The translations under genes and the position numbers were made by a program. From positions 1 to 34,474 of the forward strand of contig JAKAZV010000001.1 of the NCBI GenBank assembly GCA_021826505.1: a DNA stretch of 34,474 bases, read 5' to 3'. Below are positions 31,769 through 34,474 of the stretch, piece after piece. The first letter of the stretch is position 1. Each line of letters starts with the position of its first letter. This DNA is from Acidobacteriota bacterium. Its GTDB lineage: Bacteria; Acidobacteriota; Terriglobia; Terriglobales; SCQP01. Under the pieces are notes generated by a model that was not told the origin of the DNA, ran no database searches, and saw only the letters and a list, made by a program, of their open reading frames with translations.

Positions 31769-33823
31769 ATGGGCCAGGTGCGCATACTTCCCGACCGGGT
31801 TGTCAACCAGATCGCAGCCGGCGAAGTGGTCGAAAGGCCGGCGGCGGTGGTGAAGGAGCTGCTCGAAAACAGCCTGGATGCCGGCGCCCGAAGACTGCGG
31901 ATCGAAATCGAAGCCGGCGGCCGCAAGCGCATCGAGGTGCTCGATGACGGCGCGGGCATGACGCGCGATGACGCGCTCCTGGCGCTGGAGCGCCACGCCA
32001 CCAGCAAACTGCGCGAGACCAGCGACCTGCTCGCCATCCCCACGCTGGGCTTTCGCGGCGAGGCGCTGCCCTCCATCGCTTCGGTCTCGCGCTTGACGCT
32101 TGAAAGCGCGCCGGAAACGGGCGGCGGCACGCGCCTGGAAATCCGAGGCGGGAAATTGCAAAACGTTGCCGAAGCCGGCCTGCCGCGGGGCACGCGCGTC
32201 AGGGTTGAGGATTTGTTCGGGAACGTTCCGGCGCGCAGGAAATTTCTCAAAACCGAAGCCACGGAGTTCAGCCACATCGCCGGCGTAGTCACCCATTACG
32301 CCCTCGCTTATCCCGAAAACCATTTTGAGCTTTGGCATAACGGCAGACTCTGGCTGCAGGCCGCCGCGGCCGGATCGCTGGCCGAGCGCCTGCAGCAGAT
32401 TTTTGGCGCCGAGTTGCTGGAACAATTATTGGAAGTTCAGACCTCGATCCGCATGCCGCGTGAAGCAGATGACGAGGATGCAGACGCGGAAACTGCCTCC
32501 GCTCAGGCCCGCGATGAAGCCGAAGACGGCCCGACCGGCCCGGCGCTGGTCTTGTATGGATTCATTTCCCGGCCCGAGCTGCAGAAGCTGAACAGGAATT
32601 CGCTATACACCTTTGTCAATCGCCGGCTGGTGCGGGATCGCGTGGTGCAGCATGGCATTTCCGACGCGTATCGAAATCTGCTGCCCAACGGCGCCAGCCC
32701 GGTGGCGCTGCTGTTTCTCGATCTGCCCTATGCGGCCGTGGACGTGAATGTGCACCCGCAGAAGATCGAAGTACGGTTTCGCCGTCCCAACTGGGTGCAT
32801 GATGCGGTCCGAGACAGCCTCAGCCAGGTTTTGGGCGTGGCCCGGCCCGTGCCTAGCTTCCAGCGTGAAATTCACGCTCAGCCGACAGCGCGGCCGGCGC
32901 TGGAAACGCGCTATACCGGAAAGGTGAATGACCCCTATGCCGGCGCGGGCTGGCGCGGCAGTTCGGCCCTGGCGGCGGGAGGGGAAGTCCCCGGAGGACT
33001 CAGCCTGGAGGATCTGGCGCCGGAGTACCGGCTCACCCAGCCGCTGCCGCCTCCGGTGCCGGGAAGGCTGCCGTTGGCCTGGGAGCAGGCGCCATTTGAT
33101 CCGCTGGCGGGAACCAGCGCGATCGCAATTCGGGAGGGAGTGGCCGCGGTCGCGGCGGGCGAAGCCCAGGTCTATGCGCCTGAACCAAGCCGGGGCTGTC
33201 TGCCCAGCGCGCCCACGCCGGCCATGCCCGAAGCGGCTTGGGATTTGAGCAGCCTGACGCCGCTGGGACAGCTGCGCCAAAGCTATATATTGGCCGCCGG
33301 CGCGCAGGGCTTTTGCCTGGTGGATCAGCATGCGGCGCACGAACGGGTATTATTTGAGCAAACCGCGGCGGCGCGTGCCCAGGGACAGACGCTGTCTCAG
33401 ACTTTATTGCTGCCGGTGGTGGTGGAACTCAATCCGGCGCAGTGGGCGCGCTATGAGGAGATCGCCGCAGAAATGGACCGCAACGGCTTTGCCGCCGAGC
33501 CGTTCGGCGGACGCTCGCTGCGGGTGCTCAGCGTGCCGGCTGGCGTCGAGGGCCCCCGCGCTCAGGCCTTGCTGGAAGAAATTTTGGAAGTCAGCGAAGC
33601 CGGCGAGCGGCGGCTGAGCGCGCAGACACTGGAACTGCGCATTGCCGCCACCATTGCCTGCCATGCCGCGATCAAGGTCAATATGGCGCTCAATCCGGAA
33701 AAAATGTCCTGGCTGCTCTCGGCGCTGGCCGCAACTCGCCATCCCATGACCTGCCCGCATGGCCGGCCGGTGCTGTTGCGCTACTCGCTGCGCGAGATCG
33801 AACAGGCGTTCAAGCGGATTTAG
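31769..33823 (+). CDS. mutL: DNA mismatch repair protein MutL, endonuclease type
   Basis: A 684-aa protein with ribosome binding site GGAAGAG before the ATG. The N-terminal GHKL ATPase has NQIAAGEVVERP, KELLENSLDAGA, DDGAGM, RHATSK and FRGEALPSIASVS. A transducer domain follows (FVNRRLVRDRVV, DVNVHPQKIEVRF). A Pro/Ala-rich linker leads to the C-terminal domain, where DQHAAHERVLFE (519-530) is the metal-binding endonuclease motif DQHA-x2-E-x4-E and CPHGRP (662-667) completes the site. So this MutL nicks DNA itself, unlike the MutH-dependent enzyme of E. coli. mutS is not in the window. Confidence 0.97.
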   Translation: MGQVRILPDRVVNQIAAGEVVERPAAVVKELLENSLDAGARRLRIEIEAGGRKRIEVLDDGAGMTRDDALLALERHATSKLRETSDLLAIPTLGFRGEALPSIASVSRLTLESAPETGGGTRLEIRGGKLQNVAEAGLPRGTRVRVEDLFGNVPARRKFLKTEATEFSHIAGVVTHYALAYPENHFELWHNGRLWLQAAAAGSLAERLQQIFGAELLEQLLEVQTSIRMPREADDEDADAETASAQARDEAEDGPTGPALVLYGFISRPELQKLNRNSLYTFVNRRLVRDRVVQHGISDAYRNLLPNGASPVALLFLDLPYAAVDVNVHPQKIEVRFRRPNWVHDAVRDSLSQVLGVARPVPSFQREIHAQPTARPALETRYTGKVNDPYAGAGWRGSSALAAGGEVPGGLSLEDLAPEYRLTQPLPPPVPGRLPLAWEQAPFDPLAGTSAIAIREGVAAVAAGEAQVYAPEPSRGCLPSAPTPAMPEAAWDLSSLTPLGQLRQSYILAAGAQGFCLVDQHAAHERVLFEQTAAARAQGQTLSQTLLLPVVVELNPAQWARYEEIAAEMDRNGFAAEPFGGRSLRVLSVPAGVEGPRAQALLEEILEVSEAGERRLSAQTLELRIAATIACHAAIKVNMALNPEKMSWLLSALAATRHPMTCPHGRPVLLRYSLREIEQAFKRI

Positions 33824-33830
33824 CAGTTGG

Positions 33831-33861
33831 GGCATGCCAGGATAAGGATGCCCGGCATGCC
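33831..33861. terminator. Hairpin between convergent mutL and the GH3 gene
   Basis: GGCATGCC at 33831-33838 and again at 33854-33861 are self-complementary and can pair across a 15-nt loop, in a 71-nt gap between two stops. No T-run follows, so a Rho-independent terminator is only possible. Confidence 0.25.
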
Positions 33862-33894
33862 ATTAGCTGAACAGGAGCACGCTTGTCCCGGAAA

Positions 33895-34474
33895 CTACAC
33901 CGCTTCGACGCGGGCCGGGATGAATTCGTGATGCAGTGTCTCCGGGTCGCCCAGATGCGGATCGGTATTAAAGCCGAGTTTCACCGCGCCCTGCAGCGGC
34001 AGCGCGGCCGATGATCCGCCAACCGCCACGGCCAGTTTTCCCGGCTGGAGCACGAACTTGCGCAGCTTTTCCTCCCAGTACCAGAGCGAGGGGTCATGGT
34101 AGGGCAGGGTAAAAGTGATGCGGCGCGCCTCGCCCGGCTTGAGTTCCACGCGCGCGAAGCCGGCCAACTGGCGCAGTGGACGCTTCACCTTCGATTTGGG
34201 CGCGGTCACATAGAATTGCGCGATTTCTGCGCCGGCGCGCGCGCCGGTGTTTTTCACTGTTACGCTGACATGCAGAAAGCCTCCGGTTTTCAGCTCCGGC
34301 GCGCTGAGGTGCAGGTGGCTGTACTCGAAGCTGGTGTAGCTGAGGCCGTGGCCGAAGGGATAGAGCGGCTGGCCGCTGAAATACATATAGGTGCGGTTGT
34401 TCATGATGTTGAAATCATGAAAATCGGGCACCTGCTCGAGGCCGCGGAACCAGGTTTCGGCCAGCTTGCCGCTG
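33895..34474 (-). CDS. GH3 beta-glucosidase-type glycoside hydrolase (partial, C-terminal part)
   Basis: The frame is open from the stop at 33895 to the right edge, giving about 193 residues of the C-terminus. The first visible residues, SGKLAETWFRGLEQVPDF, and then YFSGQPLYPFGHGLSYTSFEYS are typical of the end of the second alpha/beta domain in GH3 enzymes. A fibronectin III-like domain follows (VSVTVKNTGARAGAEIAQFYV, LAGFARVELKPGEARRITFTL). This matches bacterial beta-glucosidases and beta-xylosidases. Catalytic residues and start lie outside the window. Another glycan enzyme, GH15, is encoded at 21279-23741. Confidence 0.93.
   Translation of the reverse strand, partial: SGKLAETWFRGLEQVPDFHDFNIMNNRTYMYFSGQPLYPFGHGLSYTSFEYSHLHLSAPELKTGGFLHVSVTVKNTGARAGAEIAQFYVTAPKSKVKRPLRQLAGFARVELKPGEARRITFTLPYHDPSLWYWEEKLRKFVLQPGKLAVAVGGSSAALPLQGAVKLGFNTDPHLGDPETLHHEFIPARVEAV

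Noticed and set aside
1-34474. CRISPR arrays, insertion sequences, prophage genes
   Set aside because: No regularly spaced repeats, transposase or phage genes were seen. The only multi-copy element is the structured repeat reported above.

Overview
The window looks like a chromosomal segment from an acidobacterium. The basis is GC-rich coding DNA, a protein of the VWFA-related acidobacterial type, a DUF2934 protein, and a one-polypeptide Kgd-type 2-oxoglutarate dehydrogenase. This placement is inferred from gene content; no marker gene was compared. Genes are dense on both strands. I see no insertion sequence, prophage, CRISPR array or rRNA. There is one tRNA-Ala(GGC).

Region 1 (1-5.6 kb) is the most distinctive. 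A minus-strand pair encodes a ten-heme periplasmic c-type cytochrome (MtrA/PioA/DmsE type) and, downstream of it, a large exported outer-membrane beta-barrel protein cut by the left edge. Together they look like a porin-cytochrome conduit that moves electrons across the outer membrane. Facing away is an operon of two further exported c-type cytochromes. One of these is a monoheme domain inserted into a cupredoxin-like scaffold that has lost its copper ligands. Next comes a convergent FNR-type regulator with all four iron-sulfur cysteines and a 9/10 FNR box in its own upstream region. Both cytochrome operons carry a strong intercistronic hairpin built on the same 8-bp stem.

Region 2 (5.6-17.4 kb) is core metabolism: tRNA-Ala, moeA (molybdenum cofactor), a tandem GNAT acetyltransferase, kgd (TCA cycle), ubiX, a quinone oxidoreductase-like MDR protein, a small SMR/EamA transporter, the VWFA-related protein, ubiE/menG (quinone methylation) and aroB.

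Region 3 (17.5-25.7 kb) holds a glutaminyl-cyclase-like M28 protein, tatA-tatC, an M50 site-2-type protease with CBS domains, a GH15 glucoamylase-type enzyme, a DUF2934 protein, a HAD hydrolase and an NAD-type isocitrate dehydrogenase. The Tat system can export the twin-arginine protein encoded at 27467-28378.

Region 4 (25.9-34.5 kb) holds an MbfA-type ferritin/VIT1 iron exporter, a small membrane protein, the Tat-exported TIM-barrel protein, ychF, a 65-aa SH3-like protein, an ECF sigma/zinc anti-sigma pair, aroK, an endonuclease-type mutL and the C-terminus of a GH3 glycosidase cut by the right edge.

A dispersed element of about 120 bp occurs as two full copies (15123-15242, 29527-29644) and one half copy (18495-18540). 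The two full copies differ by compensatory changes in their helices, so the fold appears to be conserved.
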